Below are positions 16,734 through 25,463 of a stretch of 64,000 nt of DNA, one piece after another (position 1 is the first letter of the stretch; each line of letters opens with the position of its first letter). This DNA is from JAGWRI01 sp963728785 (GTDB lineage: Bacteria > Gemmatimonadota > Gemmatimonadetes > Gemmatimonadales > Gemmatimonadaceae): assembly GCA_963728785.1 (NCBI GenBank), contig CAVSKV010000002.1:186001-250000 (forward strand), written 5' to 3'. Both the position numbers and the translations under genes were made by a program. Below the pieces are notes generated by a model, which did not search any database, was not told the origin of the DNA, and was given only the letters and a program-made list of their open reading frames with translations.

Positions 16734-18790
16734 ACGCCCTGCCGCACGGCGTTCCGCACGACCCCGACCAGCCGCTCCCAATCGACCGGAGCGCCGGATT
16801 CGGGCGGCGTAGCGTCACGACCATTGCTCGCGGCACCGGGCAACGAATCGGTCACGGGTTCGATAGAGGGCGCGGCCTGACCACTGGCCGAGGTGAGCAG
16901 TGGCTGGCGCTGCGGCGACGTCAATTGGAGTTGGGGCGCTTCGCTAACGACGAATGAGAACTCCACGCCCTCGCCCGCAAGCCGCGCCGCGGTGTCGCCG
17001 TCGGCGGCTTCCGTAACGCGAAAGCCTCCGCCTTCGAGCAGGGCCCGGGCCATGCGCCGCCACGCCGGGTCCGGATTGAGGACCAGAATGCACGGTGAGC
17101 TGCTGACAGCCGTGTCGTCGTCGAGTTGCTCACCCAGCACGCGCTCGATTTCCTGCAGCGTAGTCTCGCCGCGTCGCACGCGGGCAATGGCCACGTCGCG
17201 CAGCGACGCCATGCCGGCGGTGATCGCCGCGCGCTGGAGTTGCTGCGCCGTGCCGCCGGCGGCAATCATTTCGGCAATGCTCGGCCCGACGACGGCCACT
17301 TCGACCAGCGGAAGACGGCCCCGGTAGCCGGTGTTGCCACACCGCTTGCACCCCGCGGCGCGAGAGAGCGGGAGCGCGCCGAATCGCGCCGAGAGCCGCT
17401 CCTCTTCCTCAGTGAGCGAGCCGAGCACCGGCTGTGCGCAGTCGGGACACACGCGGCGCACGAGCCGCTGTGCCAGACAGCCGCGCAGGCACGTTGCGAT
17501 CGTCTGGCGGTCGAGGCCCAGGTCGGCCAGACGTGTCACGGCGCTCATCGCATCGTTGGTGTGCAACGTGGCAAGCACGAGGTGCCCGGTCAACGCCGCC
17601 TGGGCCGCCACCTCGGCCGTTTCCAGATCGCGGATCTCGCCGACGAAGATCACGTCGGGATCCTGGCGCAGGATCGCCCGCAGCGAATTGGCGAACGTCA
17701 CCCCCCGCTTGACCTCCACCTGCATCTGCGTGATGCCGGCCAACTCGTACTCGATAGGATCCTCGACGGTCATGATGTTCACGTGGCCGGTCGCGAGTTC
17801 CTTGATTGCCGAGTACATCGTGGTCGTCTTGCCGGAGCCGGTGGGACCGGTGACGATCACGATGCCGTCGCGGCAGGCGAGCAGCTGCCGGAGCCGGGTC
17901 AACTCGCGGGGCGTGACGCCCACCTCTTCGAGCCCGCGCGCGCTCTCCGGGCGCAGCACGCGGATGACCGCCTTCTCGGCGTCGCGCGTCGGTACCGTCG
18001 AGATGCGCAAATCGTAGTTGCGGCCCTCGATCGCCACGCGGGCGCGGCCGTCCTGGGCCACGAGGCGGTTGGCGATATCCATGTGCCCGAGCACCTTGAT
18101 GCGTGACACGATGCGGTTGAGCGCGGCCATGGGCAGGTGCATGTGCTGCCGCATCACCCCATCGATGCGGAACCGCACGGTTCCCCCCTTTGGGCCGGGC
18201 TCGATGTGCACGTCGCTCACGCCGTGCATCACGGCGTCGCGCAGGATCAGATTGGTGAGCTTGACGACGGGAGCGGTCTCGACCTCGCCCAGGTCGACCG
18301 CTTCGGGCGCCAACTCGTCGACCACCTTCACGGCGTCGGCGATCTGCGAGTCGACCGTGGACAGCAGGTTCTCCATCATGCGGTCGGCGGAGTAGCCGGC
18401 GAGCAGTGCATCCTCGATGAGATTGGGCGGCGCGAGTTCGAATATCGGATGGCGCCCCGAGGCGAAGCCGATGGCGTGTTCGACCTCGATGTCGCTAGGG
18501 TCGGCCGTCGCCACGTAGATGTTGCGGTCGTCCTCACGCAGCGGGAACACGTGGTACCGGCGGGCGAGTCGCTCGGGCAGCAGCGCCAGCGCTCGGGGAT
18601 CGGTGCGATCGAATTCGGCCACGCCCAGTCCGAACTGCGATGCGATCCGCGACGCCAGCTCGACGGGCGTCAGCCCCAGGGTGCGCGAGGCGATGTCCCA
18701 CGCCTCGCTGTTGCCCACGTCGCCGGGGATCGAGACGGACGACGCCCCTGCCAGCCCAGCCCGCGCTGTCGCGCTTTCAAGCCAATGCAT
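16730..18790 (-). CDS. GspE/PilB-type secretion ATPase with decayed receiver tail
   Basis: A 686-residue ATPase of type II secretion or type IV pili. The N-terminal T2SSE_N-like region (residues about 20-140) precedes the ATPase core with Walker A GPTGSGKTTTMYS, Asp box MTVEDPIEYE, Walker B VIFVGEIRD and His box LVLATLHTNDA. The tetracysteine zinc motif (CPDCAQ and CKRCGNTGYRGR) is intact. After the ATPase, a receiver-like segment (SPCILVLNPDPAWRRMARAL) follows, but the phosphoacceptor Asp position reads VVSEAP, so it cannot be phosphorylated normally. I chose ATG at 18790, with AGGAG upstream; ATG at 18883 would add 31 residues. No other secretion genes lie nearby. Confidence 0.85.
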   Translation of the reverse strand: MHWLESATARAGLAGASSVSIPGDVGNSEAWDIASRTLGLTPVELASRIASQFGLGVAEFDRTDPRALALLPERLARRYHVFPLREDDRNIYVATADPSDIEVEHAIGFASGRHPIFELAPPNLIEDALLAGYSADRMMENLLSTVDSQIADAVKVVDELAPEAVDLGEVETAPVVKLTNLILRDAVMHGVSDVHIEPGPKGGTVRFRIDGVMRQHMHLPMAALNRIVSRIKVLGHMDIANRLVAQDGRARVAIEGRNYDLRISTVPTRDAEKAVIRVLRPESARGLEEVGVTPRELTRLRQLLACRDGIVIVTGPTGSGKTTTMYSAIKELATGHVNIMTVEDPIEYELAGITQMQVEVKRGVTFANSLRAILRQDPDVIFVGEIRDLETAEVAAQAALTGHLVLATLHTNDAMSAVTRLADLGLDRQTIATCLRGCLAQRLVRRVCPDCAQPVLGSLTEEEERLSARFGALPLSRAAGCKRCGNTGYRGRLPLVEVAVVGPSIAEMIAAGGTAQQLQRAAITAGMASLRDVAIARVRRGETTLQEIERVLGEQLDDDTAVSSSPCILVLNPDPAWRRMARALLEGGGFRVTEAADGDTAARLAGEGVEFSFVVSEAPQLQLTSPQRQPLLTSASGQAAPSIEPVTDSLPGAASNGRDATPPESGAPVDWERLVGVVRNAVRQGV

Positions 18791-18949
18791 TCGAACGTGA
18801 CTCCTGTGCCCAGCATCTGCCTCGACTCTGCCGGAAAGGCTGTCGATCAATCGCGTGATGGCGCCGACTTCGGGAGCCGTCATCGGACTTCATGACAGTT
18901 CTCGAAAAAAACCGGCTCAAGGACGCATCTTAGTGACGTCTAACTCGCT

Positions 18950-20176
18950 TCAGCGCAACGCGATAAGCACTCGAAGGGGCTGCGACGTGGCGCCGATGAG
19001 CCCCCCGTATCCCAACTGGCCCGACTCTGCCAACCCCCAGCAGTAGATGTTGGTGTCGGTCGTGACCCCGCAGGTGTGGTTGCCGAGGCCCGTGCTCACG
19101 CTCGTGAACAGCCGCCATCCAATCACCCGCACCGGCACTTCGGCGCAGGGCAGGGACTGCAATCCGCACCGCGCCGACAGGGCGGCGCTCGAGACGCCGA
19201 GCTGGCCGAAGGAATCGTTGCCCCAGCAATAGGCATTTTGCTCCACGGTGACGCCGCAGGTCTGGATGATACCGGCCGACACCGCCGTGAACTGCAGGCC
19301 GCCACTCACCGGTACGGGCGTGACACTGCCGTCCGTGGTGCCGTCCCCCATCTCGCCGTGCGGATTTGCCTCCCAGCAATACGCCGCCTGCCCGCTCACC
19401 CCGCACGTGGTGAACGAACCCACGCTGAGCGCCTGCAGCGCGGGAGCACCCGGCACGGCCTCCGGCACGAGTTGCGCGCGAGCGTACTCGAGCCCCTCAC
19501 TGCGATACAGCCAGATGTTGCCCCAGCAGAGAACGGCGTTGGCCAGCGTTCGACCACAGGTCCTCCCTTGGCCGGCCGAGATCTCCACGAATTGGTTGGC
19601 CGTCGCGACGGGGGTGGGCACGGCGCGGGGCATGGTATCGCCCGTCCCGAGCTGACCCCGGTCGTTGGCGCCCCAACAGTACGCGGTGCCATTCGTAGCC
19701 ACGCCGCAGGTATGCGAGTAGCCCGCCGAGAGCCAACCGAAGGTGAGCCCCCCGGACACCGGCTCGGGCACGGGCGCGTCGGGCACCGAGACGCCCAATG
19801 CCCCAGCGGTGCTCGTTCCCCAGCAATAGGCCGTGGAGTCGGCGGCAATGGCGCACGTATGCTCCGCACCAGCGCTGATCGAACGGAACAGGAGCGCGGT
19901 TGCCACGGGTTCGGCGGCCAGCGAGCAGGCGCCCGCCGCCGTGGTGTCGCACATCGCCGTGGGCGGGTGTCCGAGCTGGTCGTACGCGTCGGATCCCCAG
20001 CAGTAGGCGCGGCCCGACAGCGTGAGAGCGCAGGTGTGGTTGCGCCCGACACTCACCGAGGCGAAGCCGTCGGCGCCGGTTTCGTCGAGCGTCGGCACAG
20101 TGGGAAGCCGGCTGGTGTCGGCGGATCCGCACCCCACCAGCGCGACGGCGAGCGCGGCGCAGGCCAGACGCCGCAT
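18950..20176 (-). CDS. RCC1-like beta-propeller lipoprotein
   Basis: A 408-residue protein with a lipoprotein signal (ALVGCGS) and seven RCC1-type repeats, each with a VSxGxxHTCAL strand and a YCWGxNxxGQLG strand, enough for one seven-bladed propeller. Nearly every repeat keeps two Cys (TCG/TCA and YCWG), probably forming disulfides in an exported protein. The fourth blade is irregular and the fifth has YCWE. It starts two bases after the stop of the hybrid kinase (TGA-C-ATG), so the two are cotranscribed. The ligand is unknown. Confidence 0.85.
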   Translation of the reverse strand: MRRLACAALAVALVGCGSADTSRLPTVPTLDETGADGFASVSVGRNHTCALTLSGRAYCWGSDAYDQLGHPPTAMCDTTAAGACSLAAEPVATALLFRSISAGAEHTCAIAADSTAYCWGTSTAGALGVSVPDAPVPEPVSGGLTFGWLSAGYSHTCGVATNGTAYCWGANDRGQLGTGDTMPRAVPTPVATANQFVEISAGQGRTCGRTLANAVLCWGNIWLYRSEGLEYARAQLVPEAVPGAPALQALSVGSFTTCGVSGQAAYCWEANPHGEMGDGTTDGSVTPVPVSGGLQFTAVSAGIIQTCGVTVEQNAYCWGNDSFGQLGVSSAALSARCGLQSLPCAEVPVRVIGWRLFTSVSTGLGNHTCGVTTDTNIYCWGLAESGQLGYGGLIGATSQPLRVLIALR

Positions 20177-20177
20177 G

Positions 20178-22400
20178 TCAGCCGGCCGAATCGGCGCGGA
20201 TCTGGCGCAGGACGCCGCGCAGCACGCGTGCCAGGTCGGCGCCGAGCGCGGCGCCCTTGGCGAGCACGGTGATGGTGTCGCGCTCGAGCACCTTCTGCTC
20301 GGCATCGGAGAGCGACTTGGCGGTGATCACCACCACCGGCGTCTCGCGGTAGCGCTCGATGCGCCGGACACGCCGCAGAAACTCCACGCCGTCCACGCCG
20401 GGCAGTACGACGTCGAGCAGGATGAGATCGGCGTCGAACAGCTCGAGCGTGGCGAGCGCGTCCACGGCGGTTGGCACGGACGCGATCTCGAGCCCGGGAA
20501 AGTCCCCGAGATGCGCTTCGATCACGCGCCGGGCATCTTCGGAATCCTCGACGATGAGCACCCGGGCGGGGGTGGCGTGGAGCGCGCGGTCAATGGCCTC
20601 GACCAACGCTTCGCGGGCAACGGGTTTGTTGAGCACGTCCACGGCGCCGGCCAGCCGGCCCTGGTACTCCGAAGCCACGACGCTCACTACGATGATCGGC
20701 GTCTGAGCGATCGAAGGATGGGCCTTGATGCGTTGCAGCGTCTCGGATCCGTCCATCTGGGGCATGAGCAGGTCGAGCACGATCAAATCGGGACGACGGT
20801 CGAGGGCAATCGAGATCCCCGTCTCGCCCGACGGCGCGGTGATTACGCGGCTACCTGATTCCTCGATGATCTGCGTCAGCAGCACGAGCGAATCGTCGCT
20901 GTCGTCGATGACGAGCACGAGCGGCGCGTCCACCGGTACCGGGGCCGCGGCCGGGGACCGCACGGGCGCTGGCTTCGCCCCACGGGTGGACGGGCCGGGA
21001 GGGACGTGACGCTCGACCGCCGGCGCGCCGGGGGTGAGGAAGATGCTGAACGTCGAGCCCACGTCCTCCTCGCTCACCACGCCCAGGCGGTAGCCCAGCC
21101 GCTCGCACATCGAGCGGGCGATCGCGAGCCCCAGGCCGGTGCCGCCGAACCGGCGCTGGATGGAACTGTCAGCCTGCTCGAACGCCTCGAAGATCTTCTC
21201 CAAGCGGTCGGGGGAGATGCCGACGCCGTTGTCGATCACGTCAATCCGCTCCAGCGCGCCCGACTCAAGATCGGTGACGGCCCGCACCACGACCCGGCCG
21301 TTCCGGGCGAACTTCGCGGCGTTGGAGATCAGGTTGAGAATCACCTGGCGGAGCTTGTCGGGGTCCGTGCGCAGCGGCTCGATCTCGTCGGGGCGGTCGA
21401 CCTCGATGGGCGGCGACTCGGCGTCGCGCGCCGAGAACTGGGCCACCGTTTCGTCCAGCAGACGCCTGACGTCGATGGTCTGGAGCACGACGTCCATGCG
21501 GCCCGATTCCACCTTGGAGAGATCCAGGATGTCGTTGATGATGTCGAGCAGGTGCGTACCGTTTGCGCGGATGCGTTCCACGTAGGAGCGCGCGACTTCG
21601 TCCACGGCGCCCTGCCCCGGCTTGAGCAGAAGGGTGGAGAAGCCGATCACCGAATTGAGCGGCGTGCGCAACTCGTGGCTCATGCGGGCGAGGAACTCGC
21701 TCTTGGCCGCGTTGGCGGCGCGGGCCTCGTCGAGAGCCCGCACGAGTTCCCCGTCCAGCCGCTCGCGCTCACGGATGTCGCGCCCGATGGTGATCACGGC
21801 CAGCGCGGCCACCAGGCAGGCGACGACGAAGCCGAACACGACGATCGTCATGGCCAACTGCTCCTCGGCACGCTCGTCCTCGAGCCGGCGGTCGAGCAGT
21901 GCGCGCTCGGCGCGCGTCATGCGCGACACCTGCTGGCGGATGGAACCCGAGAGCATGGCTCCGACGCCGGCGGCCACGGTGTCACGGGCCGCGGCCGCAC
22001 GGCCGCCGTCGTACAGTGCGAGCACCCGCGCCGTGAACGCCATCTTGCGAACAACGGAGTCGGCCAGAATGCCGGCGCGCGCTGCTTGCGCGAGGTTCTC
22101 GGGCTCGAGGCGTCGGAGTGCGGACCGGTCGCCTTCCAGGCGGCGCACGGCGTCCTTGTACGGGCCTCGGAACTCGGGCCGGTCGGTAAGCAGCAGTCCG
22201 CGCACCGCCGACTCGGCGTCGATCACGTCGCCCTCCAGCTCGCCCAGCGTCTGGATGGCATCGTAGGTCTCGCGCACCCGCATCGATGCCTCGTTGGATG
22301 CGCGCAGGCCACGGTACGACTCGGCCCCGATCACGGCGAGGATCAACAACGCCGTGGTGAAGCCGAGGAGCGCCTTGCGGGGCACGGAAAGCGTGATCAC
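20178..22400 (-). CDS. hybrid histidine kinase with CHASE3-like sensor and two receivers
   Basis: A 740-residue kinase. A membrane helix (residues about 8-27) and a second (about 183-205) flank a helical periplasmic domain resembling CHASE3. Then follow a HisKA domain with the phospho-His in RMSHELRTPLN, an HATPase with N and G boxes (NLISNAAKFA, DNGVGISP, GTGLGLAIA), and two C-terminal receivers, each with a DD/ED pair, a phosphoacceptor Asp (IVLDLLMPQ; ILLDVVLPG) and a Lys. There is no DNA-binding output, so signal probably passes on, perhaps to the single-domain regulator at 16.2-16.6 kb. GTG at 22400 is chosen to start the protein just before the first helix; the ribosome site is weak. 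Confidence 0.85.
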   Translation of the reverse strand: MITLSVPRKALLGFTTALLILAVIGAESYRGLRASNEASMRVRETYDAIQTLGELEGDVIDAESAVRGLLLTDRPEFRGPYKDAVRRLEGDRSALRRLEPENLAQAARAGILADSVVRKMAFTARVLALYDGGRAAAARDTVAAGVGAMLSGSIRQQVSRMTRAERALLDRRLEDERAEEQLAMTIVVFGFVVACLVAALAVITIGRDIRERERLDGELVRALDEARAANAAKSEFLARMSHELRTPLNSVIGFSTLLLKPGQGAVDEVARSYVERIRANGTHLLDIINDILDLSKVESGRMDVVLQTIDVRRLLDETVAQFSARDAESPPIEVDRPDEIEPLRTDPDKLRQVILNLISNAAKFARNGRVVVRAVTDLESGALERIDVIDNGVGISPDRLEKIFEAFEQADSSIQRRFGGTGLGLAIARSMCERLGYRLGVVSEEDVGSTFSIFLTPGAPAVERHVPPGPSTRGAKPAPVRSPAAAPVPVDAPLVLVIDDSDDSLVLLTQIIEESGSRVITAPSGETGISIALDRRPDLIVLDLLMPQMDGSETLQRIKAHPSIAQTPIIVVSVVASEYQGRLAGAVDVLNKPVAREALVEAIDRALHATPARVLIVEDSEDARRVIEAHLGDFPGLEIASVPTAVDALATLELFDADLILLDVVLPGVDGVEFLRRVRRIERYRETPVVVITAKSLSDAEQKVLERDTITVLAKGAALGADLARVLRGVLRQIRADSAG

Positions 22401-22422
22401 GTCGCCAATATATACTTGTGGG

Positions 22423-22527
22423 ATGCAACGGCGCTCGAACGAACGCGGCTTCAAGCCGTACCTGATATTCGGCATCGTGGCCGCGACCATTGAAATGGCC
22501 GTCATCCTCTGGCTGATGTACCGCTAG
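22423..22527 (+). CDS. 34-residue single-span membrane peptide
   Basis: ATG at 22423 opens a 34-residue frame: a basic N-terminus (MQRRSNERGFK), then one hydrophobic helix (YLIFGIVAATIEMAVILWLM) and a YR end. The composition is that of a real small membrane protein, not a shadow frame. A TATACT box (22411-22416) just ahead lacks a -35, and there is no clear ribosome site. It is divergent from the hybrid kinase and lies 61 bases before the PorV-like gene. The function is unknown. Confidence 0.5.
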   Translation: MQRRSNERGFKPYLIFGIVAATIEMAVILWLMYR

Positions 22528-22588
22528 CGGGCTTTCCTACGGCCGTTCCCGGGAGTAACATCTGCCCGCACCCCGCTCGGAGGTCGGC

Positions 22589-23491
22589 ATGGCTGTGCGT
22601 TCCAGTTGCTTGCTCGTCGTGCTGCTCAGCGCCGGCGCCGGGCGCGCCCGTGCCCAGGAGTACCCGCTTGCCCCCTTGATCGCCCGCCTGCCGGGAGGCA
22701 CCCGGACGCTGGCCATGGGCAACGCCGACATGGGCGGCCGCCTGAGCGACGTGATCTTCTACAATCCGGCGCAGTTGGCCGTGGCCCGGGGATCGGACGC
22801 GTCAGCGGAGTTCTACACGCATGGTGACCTGCTGGCGACGCTGTCCACCGGGACCAGTCTGGCCGGCGGCGCGCTCGGCGTGGGTGTGCAGTCTCTCACG
22901 TTCTCGAGCACCTCGGACACGTACGCGTCGCCGGGCGAGTTGGGGGGCACCGGCCGGCTGGCGTCGTCGGGGCTGATCCTGGCGGCAGGGTACGCGCAAT
23001 CGGTATTCGGCGTGCGCGTTGGCGCCAACGTCAAGGTGATGCAGCAGCAGATCGCCACCCTGAGCGATACGCGCGGCGCACTGGACGCCGGCCTGGCCTA
23101 TGACGTGTGGCGGGGGACTGCCGGGTTGAGCGTGCAGAACGTGGGCCCCGACCTACGGACCTTCGACGGTCACGTGTCGCAGCCAACGCAGGCCAACCTC
23201 GGATTCACCTCGGGCCGGTACGAGGCGGGTCCGCTGGACCTGAGCGCGGCCGCCACCGCCTCGGTACTGCGCGGCAGGACGTTCGTGGCGGGGGGCGGAG
23301 GCGAGGTGTCGTACAGCTGGCTGGACGGCTACTCTCTGGCCGCGCGGGCCGGCGTGCGGCGCGCCGCCGAAGGCGAGGGCCCGTGGACGGCGGGGGTGGG
23401 AATATCGGCCGACCGGTTCGAACTCGACTACGCGTTCGAGTCGCGGAGCGACCGGCCCGGGGCGCAGCGTATCGGGATCCACATCCGGTGA
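22589..23491 (+). CDS. PorV/PorQ-like outer membrane beta-barrel protein
   Basis: A 300-residue protein with a signal peptide cleaved after ARAQ (about residue 23). The mature start, with PGGTRTLAMGNADMGG and DVIFYNPAQLA, is the signature of the PorV/PorQ (UPF0164) family, FadL-related barrels. The rest alternates amphipathic strands and ends in a strand (RIGIHIR). In Bacteroidota PorV shuttles type IX secretion substrates; no type IX genes are visible here, so that role is not implied. The ATG follows a ggaggtcggc ribosome site. Its stop overlaps the next start (GTGA). Confidence 0.85.
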   Translation: MAVRSSCLLVVLLSAGAGRARAQEYPLAPLIARLPGGTRTLAMGNADMGGRLSDVIFYNPAQLAVARGSDASAEFYTHGDLLATLSTGTSLAGGALGVGVQSLTFSSTSDTYASPGELGGTGRLASSGLILAAGYAQSVFGVRVGANVKVMQQQIATLSDTRGALDAGLAYDVWRGTAGLSVQNVGPDLRTFDGHVSQPTQANLGFTSGRYEAGPLDLSAAATASVLRGRTFVAGGGGEVSYSWLDGYSLAARAGVRRAAEGEGPWTAGVGISADRFELDYAFESRSDRPGAQRIGIHIR

Positions 23492-25413
23492 GGGCCCGCC
23501 TCGAGACGGGCGCCCTCCTCGCGCTGATGGCCGCGGGGCTCGGGGGCTGCACCCAATCGCTCAAGCTCACGCCCGACGATTCGGGCACTATCCTGGCCCG
23601 GCAGTTGATCACGGCGCCCGACCCGAGCGAACCGGGACCGTACCAGGTGCGGTACCTTACCTACGGGAGCGGCAGCGACAAGCGACGCGCCGCGTATCGT
23701 GATTCGGTGGCGATCAAGACGCGCACCGTGGACGTCTCGCCGTTCGTGAAGATGTCGCCGGAAGAGGCCAGGACCCGGAAGGAGATCTGGGGGTTCGACA
23801 TCAAGCACGCGCCGCTCAATGCGCGCGTCTGGTACCCCGACGGCCCCGGCCCCTTTCCGCTCGTCGTGATCGCCCACGGCAACCATGACCCCACCGACTA
23901 TTCCGACCCCGGCTACGAGTATCTGGGGCGCCTGCTGGCGTCGCGCGGGTTCGTCCTGGCGTCGATCGACGAGAACTACATCAACGGCAGCCTGCGCGGG
24001 GAGAACGACGGCCGCGCGTGGATCATGCTTGAGCACCTCAAGGCCTGGCAGGCGTTTACCGACAGCTCCGGCAATCCGTTCTACCACAAGGTGGACTGGA
24101 ACGAGATCGGGATCATGGGGCATTCGCGCGGCGGCGGTGCGGTGTCGCACGCCGTGCAGATCAACCACCTGTCGCACTATCCTGATGACGCCAACGTGAA
24201 GTTCGACTTTCACTTTCACATCAACGCGGTAGTAGCCATCGCGCCCGTGGACGGGCAGTACAAGCCGGCCGGGCAACTGGAACCGATCGAGAACGTGAAC
24301 TTCCTGGTGATTCACGGCTCGCACGACGGCGACGTGTCGGAGTTCATGGGCATCCGGCCGTACGACCGGCTGCGGTTCACCGACGGGCAGTTCCACTTCA
24401 AGTCGGCCTGGTACGTATATCAGGCCAACCACGGACAATGGAATACCGTCTGGAACAACCACGACAACGGACCGCGCAGTGCCAACCGTCTGGACCTGCG
24501 CGCCCTGCTCACGCCCGAGCAGCAGCGGCAGTTCGGCAAGGTGGTGATCGGCGGCTTCCTGGAAGCGACGCTGCATCATCGTACCGAATACCTGCCCATG
24601 TTCCGCGACCAGCGCACGATCGGTCATTGGCTGCCCAAGACGATGTACATCACGCGGTTCCAGGAGAGCAGCTTTCGCCTGCTGGCCAACTACGATGAGG
24701 ACGTGGACGTCACCACTGGGTCGGTGGCCGGTGTGACGATCAGCGGTGACAGCCTGGCCAAGTGGTACGAGGCCCCCATCCCCCTGCGCTACCCCAACGA
24801 CGAGCAGAACACCAACGCGGTTTGGCTGGGCTGGAACAACCGCATCGCCGGCCTCGACACGGCGGCGCGCGGCCGGCCCGCCTCGTACGCGTTCACGCTG
24901 TCTGACTCGCTGGTCGCGTCGCTGCACGTGGGCGACACCTCGTCGGTGATGATGTCCATTGCGCCGATGCGCGACCTTCCGGAGCCGCGCAAGGCGTCCA
25001 AGGACACCGCCGCCGAGCCCTCCGCAGACCGGAAGCCTGCGGACCGCGACGCCAAGGCGCCCAAGGTGCACGACGACTCCGTGCCGATGGACCTGACCGT
25101 GGAGCTGGTGGACGCAGCCGGGCACAGCGCCCGGCTGCCGCTGTCGATGTTCGGTCCCGTGCGGCGTCCGCTCGAGACGCACGTGCTCCGGCGGGCCGAC
25201 CGGGAGAAGACGACGTTCAGAAACCCGTACGAGATCGTGCCGCAGACGTACCCGATGCCGCTGGCGGCATTCGTGAAGGTGTCGCCACAGTTCGAGCCGG
25301 CCAAGCTGCGCACAATCCGGCTGGTGTTCGACCGCACGCCGTCGGGCATGATCGTGCTCGACGATGTGGGCCTCGCGAACATGAATCCAGCGTTCCTGCC
25401 TCCGAACCCGTAG
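23488..25413 (+). CDS. alpha/beta hydrolase lipoprotein
   Basis: A 641-residue protein starting at the GTG that overlaps the PorV-like stop. The signal ends MAAGLGGC, a lipobox. The hydrolase domain (about residues 100-400) resembles chlorophyllase/PET-hydrolase-like lipases: oxyanion loop VVIAHGNHDPTDY, nucleophile IMGHSRGGGAVSH, Asp in VIHGSHDGDVS and a likely His in QANHGQWN. A C-terminal beta-rich region (about 450-641), preceded by a Lys/Asp-rich linker, may bind carbohydrate or protein. Coupling to the barrel suggests joint surface or periplasmic function; the substrate is unknown. Confidence 0.82.
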   Translation: MRARLETGALLALMAAGLGGCTQSLKLTPDDSGTILARQLITAPDPSEPGPYQVRYLTYGSGSDKRRAAYRDSVAIKTRTVDVSPFVKMSPEEARTRKEIWGFDIKHAPLNARVWYPDGPGPFPLVVIAHGNHDPTDYSDPGYEYLGRLLASRGFVLASIDENYINGSLRGENDGRAWIMLEHLKAWQAFTDSSGNPFYHKVDWNEIGIMGHSRGGGAVSHAVQINHLSHYPDDANVKFDFHFHINAVVAIAPVDGQYKPAGQLEPIENVNFLVIHGSHDGDVSEFMGIRPYDRLRFTDGQFHFKSAWYVYQANHGQWNTVWNNHDNGPRSANRLDLRALLTPEQQRQFGKVVIGGFLEATLHHRTEYLPMFRDQRTIGHWLPKTMYITRFQESSFRLLANYDEDVDVTTGSVAGVTISGDSLAKWYEAPIPLRYPNDEQNTNAVWLGWNNRIAGLDTAARGRPASYAFTLSDSLVASLHVGDTSSVMMSIAPMRDLPEPRKASKDTAAEPSADRKPADRDAKAPKVHDDSVPMDLTVELVDAAGHSARLPLSMFGPVRRPLETHVLRRADREKTTFRNPYEIVPQTYPMPLAAFVKVSPQFEPAKLRTIRLVFDRTPSGMIVLDDVGLANMNPAFLPPNP

Positions 25414-25463
25414 CGTCGTTCAGGCCGGGAGTGGATCGGCAGGGAGGCAGTGGAGGGAGCGGG

